58,413 nucleotides of DNA from Azoarcus sp. (GTDB taxonomy: Bacteria; Pseudomonadota; Gammaproteobacteria; Burkholderiales; Rhodocyclaceae): contig JAIRXQ010000038.1 in assembly GCA_031268195.1 (NCBI GenBank), positions 1 to 58,413 of the forward strand, in the 5' to 3' direction. Below, piece after piece: positions 1-9,247 of this stretch. The translations under genes and the position numbers were made by a program. The notes beneath the pieces were generated by a model. The model was given only the letters and a program-made list of their open reading frames with translations, had not been told where the DNA came from and searched no databases. Every line of letters starts with the position of its first letter. Position 1 is the first letter of the stretch.

Positions 1-1358
<1,358 letters not shown>

Positions 1359-1359
1359 A

Positions 1360-2655
1360 TCAGCCCGCGCGTGCCTCTTTTATCCTGAAAATCCGTTGCA
1401 GCAGCGTCGGGTGCGAATACTGACAAAAGACGACCAGCGGGTGCGGATTCAGGTTGATGAGCGCCTTGGTCGATATTTTTTTCAGGCCCGAAATCAGCGC
1501 ATCGCCCAAGCCGAAGCGAACGGCGAAACCATCGGCTTCGTATTCGTTTTTGCGCGAAATGTAATTGACGATCACATGCAGGATTTCTGACGCCGGGCTG
1601 AACAGCAGCAAAAAGCCGATCGCGCCGAGGTGAAAGGATGCCACCTCGCCGCCCAATGCCCTGGCAATGCGCGGGCTATCGAGGAAAAACGACAGGAGCG
1701 CGCACATGACGCCCATGCTGGCCACGGAAATGAGCATGGATTTCACGATGTGCTTGCGCTTGTAATGGCCGATTTCGTGCGCGAGCACGGCGACGATTTC
1801 GGTGGTGCCGAGCTCGTTCATCAAGGTGTCGAACAGGACGATGCGTTTCTTTTTGCCAAAGCCGGTGAAATAGGCGTTGGCCTTCGTGCTGCGTTTCGAG
1901 CCGTCCATGACGTAAATATTGTCCAGCCTGAAACCGGCCTTGTCCGCGAAGGCTTCGATGGCCGTACGCAATTCGCCCGCCGCGAGCGGCGTCTGTTTGT
2001 TGAACAGCGGCACAATCCATTCTGAATAAAAAAAGGTCATCAGCAGCGAAAAGCCGGAAATGAACAGCCACGCCAGCAGCCAGAACCAGCCTCCCGTGTA
2101 TTGATAGATGTACAAAACGGCGGTGAGGAGAATGCCGCCGATGAGCAGACTCAACAGCATGCCTTTCAGGAAATCGGCGATGAACAGTCCCGGCGTGGAA
2201 TTGTTGAAGCCGAAGCGTTCTTCGATCGTGAAGACGGCATACCATCTGAAGGGCAGGTGAACGATTTCGCTCGCCACGAGCAGGATGCCGAAAAATGCCA
2301 ATGGCAACAGCAGGAAATGCGACGTGTGGCCGCGCAGGAAATCGTCGAGCCACCCCAGTGCGCCGAACGACAGGACAAACAGCACGATCGTGAACGAAAG
2401 CGCGGCGGAGAGCTGGCTAAAGCGGCTACTCGCTTTTTGGTACGCCTGCTGGCGGGCGTAATCCTCTGCGTTGTAGATTTTGCCCAATTCGGGCGGGATT
2501 CGGGGCGACATCCTTTTGATGTCGAGACGCAGCAGGAACTGCTCCCAGAGGAAGCCGAAAACGAAAAATGCGATGATGAAAAATGCCATAGCCAAAGTTG
2601 CCCAAATCCGCCAATCCACCAGAAGCGGGTCCCATCTACCAGAAGCGGGCCGCAT
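1360..2655 (-). CDS. M48-family (Ste24-like) integral membrane zinc metallopeptidase
   Basis: A protein of about 431 residues with several membrane segments and the zinc motif HEIGH; a second glutamate ligand is expected in the NEYEADGFA segment. The N-terminal region (KRMSP.IP.EL..IYN.EDYARQQAYQ) matches the CAAX-protease N-terminal domain of bacterial Ste24 homologues, usually 410-430 residues long. Bacterial members probably act in membrane-protein quality control, because prenylated substrates are absent. The start is uncertain. The ATG at 2653-2655 is the only in-frame ATG that keeps the first membrane helix, but it has no clear ribosome binding site and sits in a 20-nt tandem repeat. 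The frame stays open upstream to 2832. Confidence 0.8.
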   Translation of the reverse strand: MRPASGRWDPLLVDWRIWATLAMAFFIIAFFVFGFLWEQFLLRLDIKRMSPRIPPELGKIYNAEDYARQQAYQKASSRFSQLSAALSFTIVLFVLSFGALGWLDDFLRGHTSHFLLLPLAFFGILLVASEIVHLPFRWYAVFTIEERFGFNNSTPGLFIADFLKGMLLSLLIGGILLTAVLYIYQYTGGWFWLLAWLFISGFSLLMTFFYSEWIVPLFNKQTPLAAGELRTAIEAFADKAGFRLDNIYVMDGSKRSTKANAYFTGFGKKKRIVLFDTLMNELGTTEIVAVLAHEIGHYKRKHIVKSMLISVASMGVMCALLSFFLDSPRIARALGGEVASFHLGAIGFLLLFSPASEILHVIVNYISRKNEYEADGFAVRFGLGDALISGLKKISTKALINLNPHPLVVFCQYSHPTLLQRIFRIKEARAG

Positions 2656-2673
2656 CCACCGGAAAAGCGCGGT
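2614..2673. repeat. 20-nt tandem repeat at the 5' end of the M48 protease gene
   Basis: Three consecutive 20-nt units begin at 2614, 2634 and 2654. The first two share 17 of 20 positions and include CCAGAAGCGGG; the third has diverged. The in-frame ATG of the protease (complement of 2653-2655) spans the junction of units two and three. Because 20 is not a multiple of three, gain or loss of a unit between start and body would change the reading frame. Another repeat lies just upstream of the coding start: GGTTGCGCT at 2674-2682 and 2690-2698. Confidence 0.7.
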
Positions 2674-2859
2674 GGTTGCGCTAAGCGGCGGTTGCGCTGA
2701 GTATAGCCGTCCATTCGCCTCACCGGCGTCCTGGAAAACGAAATGGATCGGCGCGAGCCTGTGCCTTGCCAGGGCGCTGGCCTCATACCGCACTGAAACG
2801 TGTCGCGTTCGCTGGCACGGCGAGCCGCGCAAAGCGGCTCAGGTGCAGAGGGCGTCCAT

Positions 2860-3696
2860 TTATTCGAACAACTTTGCGATTCCGTCCAGCCCGACGCGAT
2901 CCAGACAGCAATCCGCCACTTCGCGGAGCGCGGGCTTGGCCTGGTACGCAACGCCGAAGCCCGCGGCGCGGAACATGGGGATGTCGTTCGCGCCATCGCC
3001 TGCGCAGAGGACTTCGTTTGGCGCGAGGCCGAGGGTGTCGCGGGTTGCGGTGAGGTGATCCGCTTTCGCTTGCCCGTCGATGACGGGGCCGATGACGAGG
3101 CCCGTGAGGTGACCGTCGGCGACTTCCAGCTCGTTGGCCCAGGCGTGGTCGAAGCCGAGTTCGCGCTTGAGGTGTTCGGTGAAGTAGGTGAAGCCGCCGG
3201 AGACGAGCGCCGTTTTCATGCCGACCGCTTTGAGGCGCGCCATCAGTGTCTGCGCGCCGGGGTTCAGGCGCAGGCGCTTGGCGTGTACCTTCGCCAATGC
3301 CTGTTCCGGCAAACCTTCGAGCAGCGCGACGCGGCGAGCGAGCGAGGTGCGGAAATCGATTTCGCCGCGCATCGCACAGGCGGTGATGGCCGAGACTTGC
3401 GGTTTCAGGCCGTGCAGGGCGGCGATCTCGTCGATGCATTCGATGTTGATGAGGGTGGAATCCATGTCGGTGATGAACAGCCCGAAATCGGCCAGTCGCA
3501 AGCCTGCCGGCACCCAGGCGTGATCGAGCGCGGCTTTTTCGCAGAAGGCGGCGATGAGCGAAGCGTTGCCGCGCTCGGCCTCGCCCAGGCGAAAGGCGTG
3601 TTCGTCGATGAGATCGATCTCGGACGTTCCGGCCAGCACCGCCAGATGGCGGAGTACCGCCGGGGTCATCTGGCCGCCCTGGACGACCAGATTCAT
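2860..3696 (-). CDS. serB: Phosphoserine phosphatase SerB
   Basis: A 278-residue HAD-superfamily enzyme that hydrolyses O-phosphoserine to serine, the last step of serine synthesis. The nucleophile motif DMDSTLI is followed by the SerB-typical NIECIDE. Motif II is LVSGGFTYFTE, and the metal-binding motif GDGANDIPM lies near the C-terminus. About 80 residues precede the catalytic domain, comparable to the N-terminal extension of E. coli SerB. The ATG overlaps the TGA of aroG (ATGA), so the two genes are translationally coupled on the minus strand. The start is set by this overlap. Confidence 0.93.
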   Translation of the reverse strand: MNLVVQGGQMTPAVLRHLAVLAGTSEIDLIDEHAFRLGEAERGNASLIAAFCEKAALDHAWVPAGLRLADFGLFITDMDSTLINIECIDEIAALHGLKPQVSAITACAMRGEIDFRTSLARRVALLEGLPEQALAKVHAKRLRLNPGAQTLMARLKAVGMKTALVSGGFTYFTEHLKRELGFDHAWANELEVADGHLTGLVIGPVIDGQAKADHLTATRDTLGLAPNEVLCAGDGANDIPMFRAAGFGVAYQAKPALREVADCCLDRVGLDGIAKLFE

Positions 3697-4769
3697 GCAG
3701 CGGCGCTCCGGCGGTTGAGCACGTCGCGCAGCTCTTTGTGCGCGCTGCGAATCATTTCTTCCGTGCTCTCCCAGCCGACGCAGGCGTCGGTGACCGAGCA
3801 GCCGTATTTCAGTTGCGTGAGGTCGGCGGGAATCGGCTGGTTGCCTCCGACGAGGTTGCTTTCGATCATCAGTCCGACGATGGATTCGTTGCCGTCGCGG
3901 ATTTGATGGATGACATCTTTCATCACCAGCGGCTGCATTTCCGGCTTCTTCCACGAATTGCCGTGCGAGCAGTCGATGACGATGTTGCACGGCAGCCCGG
4001 CTTTGGCGAGCGCCTGCTCGGCGCAGGAAACCGATACCGAGTCGTAGTTGGGCCGCTCGCCGCCGCGCAGCACGAGGTGGCCGTGGCGGTTGCCGCGCGT
4101 GCGCACGATGGCCGACTGGCCTTGCGCGTTGATACCGAGAAAACTGTGCGGATTGGCCGCCGAGACGATGGCGTTGACCGCGGCGGCCACATCGCCGTCG
4201 GTGGTGTTCTTGAAGCCGACCGGGGTGGAGAGGCCGGAGGCCATCTCCCGGTGCGTCTGCGACTCCGAGGTGCGCGCGCCGATGGCCGTCCATGAGATGA
4301 GATCGCCGTAATATTGCGGCGCAATGGGATCGAGCGCCTCGGTCGCGATGGGCAGCCCCACGCGCGCCACTTCGCGCAGAAAATGCCGCGCCCGCTCCAT
4401 GCCCTCGTCGACGCGGAAGGAGTCGTTCATGTGCGGATCGTTGATGAAGCCCTTCCAGCCCGTTGCGGTGCGCGGCTTCTCGAAATAGACACGCATCGCC
4501 AGCAGCAGCGTGCTGTTGACTTCCCGCGCGAGCGCGGCGAGCCGATGCGCGTAGTCGAGCCCCGCTTTCGGGTCGTGAATCGAGCACGGCCCGACCACCA
4601 CGAACAGGCGCGGGTCGTGGCGTTCGAGAATGCCGGTGAAGCCTTTGCGCCCCGCCACGACCGTGGCGGCGGCCGCCTCGTCCAACGGCACGCGCGCCTT
4701 GATCTCATCGGGCGAGGGCATGTGGTCGATGGCGAGGATGTTGAGGTTTTCGGTCTGGAGAACGGTCAT
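3693..4769 (-). CDS. aroG: 3-deoxy-7-phosphoheptulonate synthase (class I DAHP synthase)
   Basis: A 358-residue enzyme joining phosphoenolpyruvate and erythrose 4-phosphate at the entry to the shikimate pathway. Family marks are VVGPCSIHD (metal-binding Cys), the KPRT segment, IGART-SESQ, and DCSHGNS..K near the C-terminal third. The length is that of the AroF/AroG/AroH class I-alpha enzymes (about 350 residues). Which aromatic amino acid inhibits it cannot be read safely from the sequence. It is the first gene of an aroG-serB pair, linking aromatic and serine synthesis, both of which feed tryptophan. The promoter should lie in the 76-base gap toward xth. Confidence 0.93.
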   Translation of the reverse strand: MTVLQTENLNILAIDHMPSPDEIKARVPLDEAAAATVVAGRKGFTGILERHDPRLFVVVGPCSIHDPKAGLDYAHRLAALAREVNSTLLLAMRVYFEKPRTATGWKGFINDPHMNDSFRVDEGMERARHFLREVARVGLPIATEALDPIAPQYYGDLISWTAIGARTSESQTHREMASGLSTPVGFKNTTDGDVAAAVNAIVSAANPHSFLGINAQGQSAIVRTRGNRHGHLVLRGGERPNYDSVSVSCAEQALAKAGLPCNIVIDCSHGNSWKKPEMQPLVMKDVIHQIRDGNESIVGLMIESNLVGGNQPIPADLTQLKYGCSVTDACVGWESTEEMIRSAHKELRDVLNRRSAAA

Positions 4770-4845
4770 TGCGGACTCTGGCGGGTGCGGCTGGGAAGGC
4801 GGTGAATTGTACGCTTGGCCGGCATTGTTGCGGCGCGGAAAGCGG

Positions 4846-5634
4846 CTATGGGTCGAGGTCGTAGTCGATGATGAGCGGCGCGTGATCCGAGAAGCGTCGT
4901 TCCTTGTAGACGCTGGCGCGGCGGGCGCGGGCGGCCGCGGCGGGGGTGGCGATCTGGTAGTCGATGCGCCAGCCGACGTTTTTGGCCCATGCCTGACCGC
5001 GATTCGACCACCATGTGTAGCTCTCGTCGCTGGCCTCGGGGTGGAGGCGGCGGTAGACGTCGACCCAGCCCTGTTCGGCGAAGACGCGGGAGAGCCAGGC
5101 GCGTTCTTCGGGCAGGAAGCCGGAATTTTTCTGGTTGCTTTTCCAGTTCTTGAGGTCGATTTCCTGGTGGGCGATGTTCCAGTCGCCGCAGATGATGAAT
5201 TCGCGGCCGCTCGCGGCGAGTGCCTGCAATTTGGGCAGGAAGCGGTTCATGAAGCTGAATTTGGCCGCTTGCCGCTCGGGGGAGCTGGAGCCGGAGGGCA
5301 GATAGAGCGAGACGACCGAGAGGGCGGGAAAATCCAGTTGTAGATAGCGGCCTTCGGCGTCGATGTCAGGATGGCCCAGGCCGGTGACGATGCGTGTGGG
5401 GCGCGGGCGGCTGTAGAGGCCGACGCCGCTGTAGCCTTTCTTTTCGGCGTAGTGGAAATGGCCGCTCATGCCCGTGCCGGCAGGTTCGAGCAGGGCGGCG
5501 GAGAGGTCGGCGGCTTGTGCCTTGAGCTCCTGCACGCAAACGAGGTCGGCGCCGGCGTGCGCCAGCCAGTCGAAAAATCCTTTGGTGGCGGCCGCGCGAA
5601 TGCCGTTGAGGTTGGCAGAAATAATGCGTGTCAT
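4846..5634 (-). CDS. xth: Exodeoxyribonuclease III (AP endonuclease)
   Basis: A 262-residue member of the exonuclease III/EndA family of DNA repair nucleases, which cleave at abasic sites and remove 3' blocks. The N-terminal motif ISANLNGIR and CVQELKA supply the metal-binding Asn and Glu. GDWNIAH carries the catalytic Asp/Asn pair, and WRIDYQIA plus FSDHAPLI give the C-terminal Asp-His. The start is the ATG at 5632-5634 (MTRIISANLNG), where all relatives begin. An upstream in-frame ATG at 5712 would add 26 unconserved residues and overlap pyrE. The gene is divergent from pyrE. Confidence 0.93.
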   Translation of the reverse strand: MTRIISANLNGIRAAATKGFFDWLAHAGADLVCVQELKAQAADLSAALLEPAGTGMSGHFHYAEKKGYSGVGLYSRPRPTRIVTGLGHPDIDAEGRYLQLDFPALSVVSLYLPSGSSSPERQAAKFSFMNRFLPKLQALAASGREFIICGDWNIAHQEIDLKNWKSNQKNSGFLPEERAWLSRVFAEQGWVDVYRRLHPEASDESYTWWSNRGQAWAKNVGWRIDYQIATPAAAARARRASVYKERRFSDHAPLIIDYDLDP

Positions 5635-5711
5635 GGGCGGGTATTCCGGTATTTTTGGGCGCAGTTGAATTGGTGTAATGTAGCGCGCCGTGAACTTTTT
5701 GGGCCAAGACA

Positions 5712-6356
5712 TTGTTTAGCCGTGATTTTATCGCTCTCGCATGCCGTCGGGGTGTGCTACGGTTCGGTTCGTTCGTGACCAAGGCGGGCAGGACGTCGCC
5801 CTATTTTTTCAATGCCGGGTTGTTCGATGATGGCGCTTCGTTCGATGCGCTGTGCGGTTTTTATGCACAGGCGATTCGTGAGTCCGGCGTGGCGTTCGAT
5901 ATGCTGTTCGGGCCGGCCTACAAGGGCATTCCGCTGGCCGCGGGCACGGCGATGCGGTTGGCGGGAGAGGGCGTCAACGTGCCGTTCGCCTTCAATCGCA
6001 AAGAGGCCAAGGATCATGGCGAGGGGGGCACGCTGGTTGGCGCGCCGTTGAAAGGAAAAGTGCTGATTCTCGACGATGTGATTTCGGCGGGCACCTCGGT
6101 GCGCGAGTCGGTCGACATCATCCGCGCGCATGGTGCGACGCCAGCGGGGGTGGCGATTGCGCTCGACCGCATGGAACGCGGGCAGGGCGAGGATTCAGCG
6201 GTGCGGGAAGTGGGCAAGACCTACGGCATTCCCGTGCTGGCAGTGGCGACGCTCGAAGACTTGATCGCGTATCTGGCCGACGATGCGGCGCTGGCAAACA
6301 ATTTGGCGGCGGTTCAGGCTTATCGGGATACCTATGGAACACATGCGACGCGCTGA
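5712..6356 (+). CDS. pyrE: Orotate phosphoribosyltransferase
   Basis: A 214-residue enzyme converting orotate and PRPP to OMP in de novo pyrimidine synthesis. [20 protein letters not shown] is the family N-terminal signature. [14 protein letters not shown] is the flexible catalytic loop, and [13 protein letters not shown] is the PRPP-binding motif. The start codon appears to be TTG at 5712: the frame is closed by a TGA at 5691-5693 and contains no ATG before conserved sequence. The ribosome binding site is weak. The next gene starts inside its 3' end. Confidence 0.92.
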   Translation: MFSRDFIALACRRGVLRFGSFVTKAGRTSPYFFNAGLFDDGASFDALCGFYAQAIRESGVAFDMLFGPAYKGIPLAAGTAMRLAGEGVNVPFAFNRKEAKDHGEGGTLVGAPLKGKVLILDDVISAGTSVRESVDIIRAHGATPAGVAIALDRMERGQGEDSAVREVGKTYGIPVLAVATLEDLIAYLADDAALANNLAAVQAYRDTYGTHATR

Positions 6357-6972
6357 CTTTTTCGTGGTGGCCGTTTTTGCGTGCCTTGCGTCCGTCGCAT
6401 CGGGGCAGGGCAGTGCGGCGAAAGTGTTCAGCTGTGTGGTCGACGGCCATACCGTGTTCGGCGACACATTGCCGAAGCAATGCTATGGCCGCGCCTGGGT
6501 GGAGAAGATAAACGGCGTGGTCGTCTACCGCGAAACGGCGCAGCCCACGCCCGACGAGAGCGCTCGCCGCCGCGAGCAGAAGCGGCTGAAGGAGATCGCG
6601 GAGCAGGACGCGGCGAAACAGCGCCGGCAGGACGAGGCGTTGCTCGGCCGCTATGCGTCGCTGGAGGCGTTCGACCGCTACCGTGATCGGGAAATGGGGC
6701 AATTGGACGGCAGCATTGCCGGTCTGCGCACCGAGGAACAGCGCCTGGCCGAGCGGCGTGGCAGTTTCGATGCCGACATGGCGGCGTTGGGCGGCAAGCC
6801 GGTGCCGCCGGATCTCGCCCGCGCCATCGCCTACGCCGACGAGGAGTTGTCGCGCGCGCGCGCCGCCCTTGAACTCAAGATGAAAGAGCGCGACGAGTTG
6901 CAGCAGCGGTTCGATGCCGAGCGCCGCCATTACATCGAAATCACGCAGCCCACCCAGGACGCGCAACGATGA
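6334..6972 (+). CDS. Secreted coiled-coil protein with DUF4124-like N-terminus
   Basis: About 212 residues, function unknown. An N-terminal hydrophobic stretch ([16 protein letters not shown]) looks like a signal peptide. The mature part opens with [16 protein letters not shown], resembling the short DUF4124 module common in proteobacterial envelope proteins. Long charged alpha-helices rich in Arg, Glu and Ala follow (roughly residues 65-205), probably a coiled coil. It starts inside pyrE and its stop overlaps the sirtuin ATG (ATGA), so it is co-transcribed with both. An ATG three codons downstream (6343) is an equally good start. The periplasmic location is inferred. Confidence 0.7.
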   Translation: MEHMRRADFFVVAVFACLASVASGQGSAAKVFSCVVDGHTVFGDTLPKQCYGRAWVEKINGVVVYRETAQPTPDESARRREQKRLKEIAEQDAAKQRRQDEALLGRYASLEAFDRYRDREMGQLDGSIAGLRTEEQRLAERRGSFDADMAALGGKPVPPDLARAIAYADEELSRARAALELKMKERDELQQRFDAERRHYIEITQPTQDAQR

Positions 6973-7745
6973 GCGCGTCCGCCGAAGCGGTGCTGGAGGC
7001 GGCGGCCGCGTTGCTCGCGCGGGCGAAAAAGCCGCTTTTCATCACCGGCGCGGGCATTTCCGCCGACTCCGGCCTGCCCACGTATCGCGGCATCGGCGGG
7101 CTCTACAATGACAACAAAACCGAGGAAGGCTTCCCCATCGAGGAGGCTTTGTCCGGTCACATGCTGGCCGCGCGCCCCGAAATCACCTGGCGCTACATCG
7201 GCCAGATCGAGCGTAATTGCCGCGAGGCCGGGCCGAATGCCGCGCACCGGCTGATTGCGGCAATCGAGGCCGAAAAATCCGGAACATGGGTGCTCACCCA
7301 AAACATCGACAGCCTGCATCGCAAGGCCGGCTCGAAGAACCTGATCGAAATCCACGGCACCGTGCACCGCCTGCTGTGTACGCGCTGCGACTGGCAATGC
7401 GACGTTGCCGGCTACGACGCGCTGACGTTGCCGCCCTCCTGTCCTGCTTGCGGACGGCCCGCGCGCCCGGATGTGGTGCTGTTTGGTGAAATGCTGCCGC
7501 AAGCGGCGCTGGCGCAACTCGCGCGGGTGATGGACGCGGGGCCGGATCTGGTGTTTTCCATCGGCACCACCAGCGTTTTTCCCTACATTGCGCATCCGGT
7601 GTGGTGGGCGCGGCAAAACGGCGTCGCCGCCATCGAAATCAATCCCGGCGAAACGGGCGTGAGCGACATTGCCTCGCACCGCCTGCGGATGGGGGCGGCA
7701 GATGCGCTCTCCGCGCTCTGGGCGCGCGCCCATCCAGAGCGTTGA
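6969..7745 (+). CDS. cobB: Sir2-family NAD-dependent protein deacylase
   Basis: A 258-residue sirtuin that removes acyl groups from lysine using NAD+. The NAD-binding motif GAGISADSGLPTYRG is at residues 27-41 and TQNIDSLH near 110-117. The catalytic His129 is in EIHGTVH. A zinc site is formed by Cys137/Cys140 and Cys158/Cys161. The Tyr/Arg pair of class III desuccinylases is not evident in the YNDNKTEEG segment, so deacetylation is the more likely activity. The ATG overlaps the preceding stop. It forms an operon with pyrE and the coiled-coil protein. Confidence 0.87.
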   Translation: MSASAEAVLEAAAALLARAKKPLFITGAGISADSGLPTYRGIGGLYNDNKTEEGFPIEEALSGHMLAARPEITWRYIGQIERNCREAGPNAAHRLIAAIEAEKSGTWVLTQNIDSLHRKAGSKNLIEIHGTVHRLLCTRCDWQCDVAGYDALTLPPSCPACGRPARPDVVLFGEMLPQAALAQLARVMDAGPDLVFSIGTTSVFPYIAHPVWWARQNGVAAIEINPGETGVSDIASHRLRMGAADALSALWARAHPER

Positions 7746-7748
7746 TAG

Positions 7749-8333
7749 ATGTTGACGGATGCATTGCTCGTTCCGACCGGGGTTGTCGCGCTGGCCGAAA
7801 TCGGGGACAAAACACAATTGCTCGCCTTCGTGCTGGCGGCGCGCTTCAAGAGAACATGGCCCATCGTGCTCGGCATCCTCGCCGCCACCGTGCTGAATCA
7901 CGCCCTCGCCGGGCTGCTCGGCGCGCTTGTGGCCAGGTTCATTGGGCCGGAGCTGCTGCGCTGGGTGCTTGGGCTGTCGTTCATCGTCATGGCGGGGTGG
8001 ATTCTCGTGCCGGACAAGATCGACGACGAGGCGGCGGGCGCGGTCACGAATCACGGCGTTTTCCTTGCCACCGCCATCAGCTTTTTCCTCGTTGAAATGG
8101 GCGACAAGACGCAGCTCGCAACCGTGGCGCTGGCGGCGCATTACAACGCGCCGCTCCTGGTGGTGATCGGCACCACGCTCGGCATGCTGGTGGCCGACGT
8201 GCCGGCGGTGTTCGTGGGCGACAGGCTCGGCCAGAGGCTGCCGGTGCGGGCCATCCACCTCGTTGCCGCGCTGGTGTTTGCGGCGCTTGGCGTGGCGACG
8301 CTCGTCGGGGCGGGGAAAAGCGTCGGGCTATAG
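7749..8333 (+). CDS. GDT1/TMEM165 family (UPF0016) divalent-cation exporter
   Basis: A 194-residue membrane protein with six predicted helices in two repeats. Each repeat carries the family signature E-x-GDKTQ (ALAEIGDKTQLLAF near residue 17 and LVEMGDKTQLATV near residue 115). The family includes Mn2+ exporters in bacteria and Ca2+/Mn2+:H+ antiporters in eukaryotes; manganese export is the best guess here. It begins three bases after the sirtuin stop, as the last gene of the pyrE-led run. Confidence 0.85.
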   Translation: MLTDALLVPTGVVALAEIGDKTQLLAFVLAARFKRTWPIVLGILAATVLNHALAGLLGALVARFIGPELLRWVLGLSFIVMAGWILVPDKIDDEAAGAVTNHGVFLATAISFFLVEMGDKTQLATVALAAHYNAPLLVVIGTTLGMLVADVPAVFVGDRLGQRLPVRAIHLVAALVFAALGVATLVGAGKSVGL

Positions 8334-8358
8334 AAAACGACACATCCATTGCATTTGT

Positions 8359-8373
8359 TGTTGCACTGCAACA
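8359..8373. promoter_or_regulatory. 15-bp perfect palindrome in the frdC upstream region
   Basis: TGTTGCA-C-TGCAACA is a perfect inverted repeat around C8366, in the 104-base gap between the GDT1 gene and frdC and 65 bases before the frdC ATG. It is followed by a T-run (about 8381-8387), so it could be an operator for frdCAB or a short terminator of the upstream operon. No FNR-type TTGAT-N4-ATCAA box is visible in this gap. Confidence 0.4.
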
Positions 8374-8437
8374 TTGTCGGTTTTTTTCGCTCGAAGCGTG
8401 CATTATCCCAAGCTATGTCATCGACTACGGAGCTGCG

Positions 8438-9247
8438 ATGCCGTACGAAACCATCATTGTACAGACAGGGCTGGCCGAACGTGTCGCCAAGAACCGCTGG
8501 CCGGCCAGACTCGACGTATTGCAAAGTGGCACGGGCTTGTTTCTGGCGTTGTTCATGTGGGGGCACATGTTCTTCGTCGCCTCGATCCTGCTTGGCGAGA
8601 CGCCGATGTGGGTCATCACCAAGTTTTTCGAGGGCCATTTCATCTTCGGCTCCTCTCATTACTGGCTGGTGTCCTGTGTGGTGGCGCTCGTCGCCGTGGT
8701 CTTTGTTGCGCACGCGGGACTGGCGGTGCGCAAATTCCCGATCAACTACCGGCAGCTACGCGCGATTCGCGCCCACTCGCGGGCGATGCGCCACGAGGAC
8801 ACCACCCTGTGGGTGTGGCAGGTCTATACCGGCTTTTTGCTCTTTTTTTTCGCCTCGGCGCACCTTTATCAAATGCTGGTGTGGCCGGAGAAGATCGGCC
8901 CTTATGGGTCTGGCGACCGCATGTGGAGCGACGGACTGTGGCCGTTCTACCTGACGATGCTGCTGGCCGTGGAGTTGCACGGCGGCATCGGACTCTACCG
9001 GCTGGCGGTGAAGTGGGGCTGGCCCGATGCGCCGCGCGCCACGCTCAAAAAGCTGAAATGGGCGCTCACCGCTTTTTTCTTCGTGCTTGGGCTGGCGACG
9101 CTCGGCGCGTACATGAAGATCGGCTTCGAGCATCGCGCTCACTACGGCGAACGCTACACGCCTGCGTGGATCGCCGCTGAGCCTCAAAACGAAAACAGGG
9201 CCGTCGCACCCGCGCCGCAGGCCGCCCCGTCGGGAGAGAACGAGTGA
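8438..9247 (+). CDS. frdC: Fumarate reductase di-haem cytochrome b subunit (Wolinella-type FrdC)
   Basis: A 269-residue membrane anchor with five hydrophobic helices. The candidate axial haem histidines are His43, His92, His142 and His181, each exactly one position before the four ligands of Wolinella succinogenes FrdC. Glu65 and Glu179 likewise match the menaquinol-site Glu66 and the proton-path Glu180 of that enzyme. This identifies a single-polypeptide, di-haem (type B) anchor that transfers electrons between menaquinol and the FrdAB head. The C-terminus is extended and Pro/Ala-rich. First gene of frdCAB; its TGA overlaps the frdA GTG. Confidence 0.88.
   Translation: MPYETIIVQTGLAERVAKNRWPARLDVLQSGTGLFLALFMWGHMFFVASILLGETPMWVITKFFEGHFIFGSSHYWLVSCVVALVAVVFVAHAGLAVRKFPINYRQLRAIRAHSRAMRHEDTTLWVWQVYTGFLLFFFASAHLYQMLVWPEKIGPYGSGDRMWSDGLWPFYLTMLLAVELHGGIGLYRLAVKWGWPDAPRATLKKLKWALTAFFFVLGLATLGAYMKIGFEHRAHYGERYTPAWIAAEPQNENRAVAPAPQAAPSGENE

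Noticed and set aside
2101-3906. Plus-strand open frames opposite the M48 protease and serB
   Set aside because: Shadows of the minus-strand genes, without ribosome binding sites or domains.
5635-5712. Extended N-terminus for the exonuclease III gene from the ATG at 5712
   Set aside because: The added 26 residues are not conserved and would overlap the divergent pyrE start.
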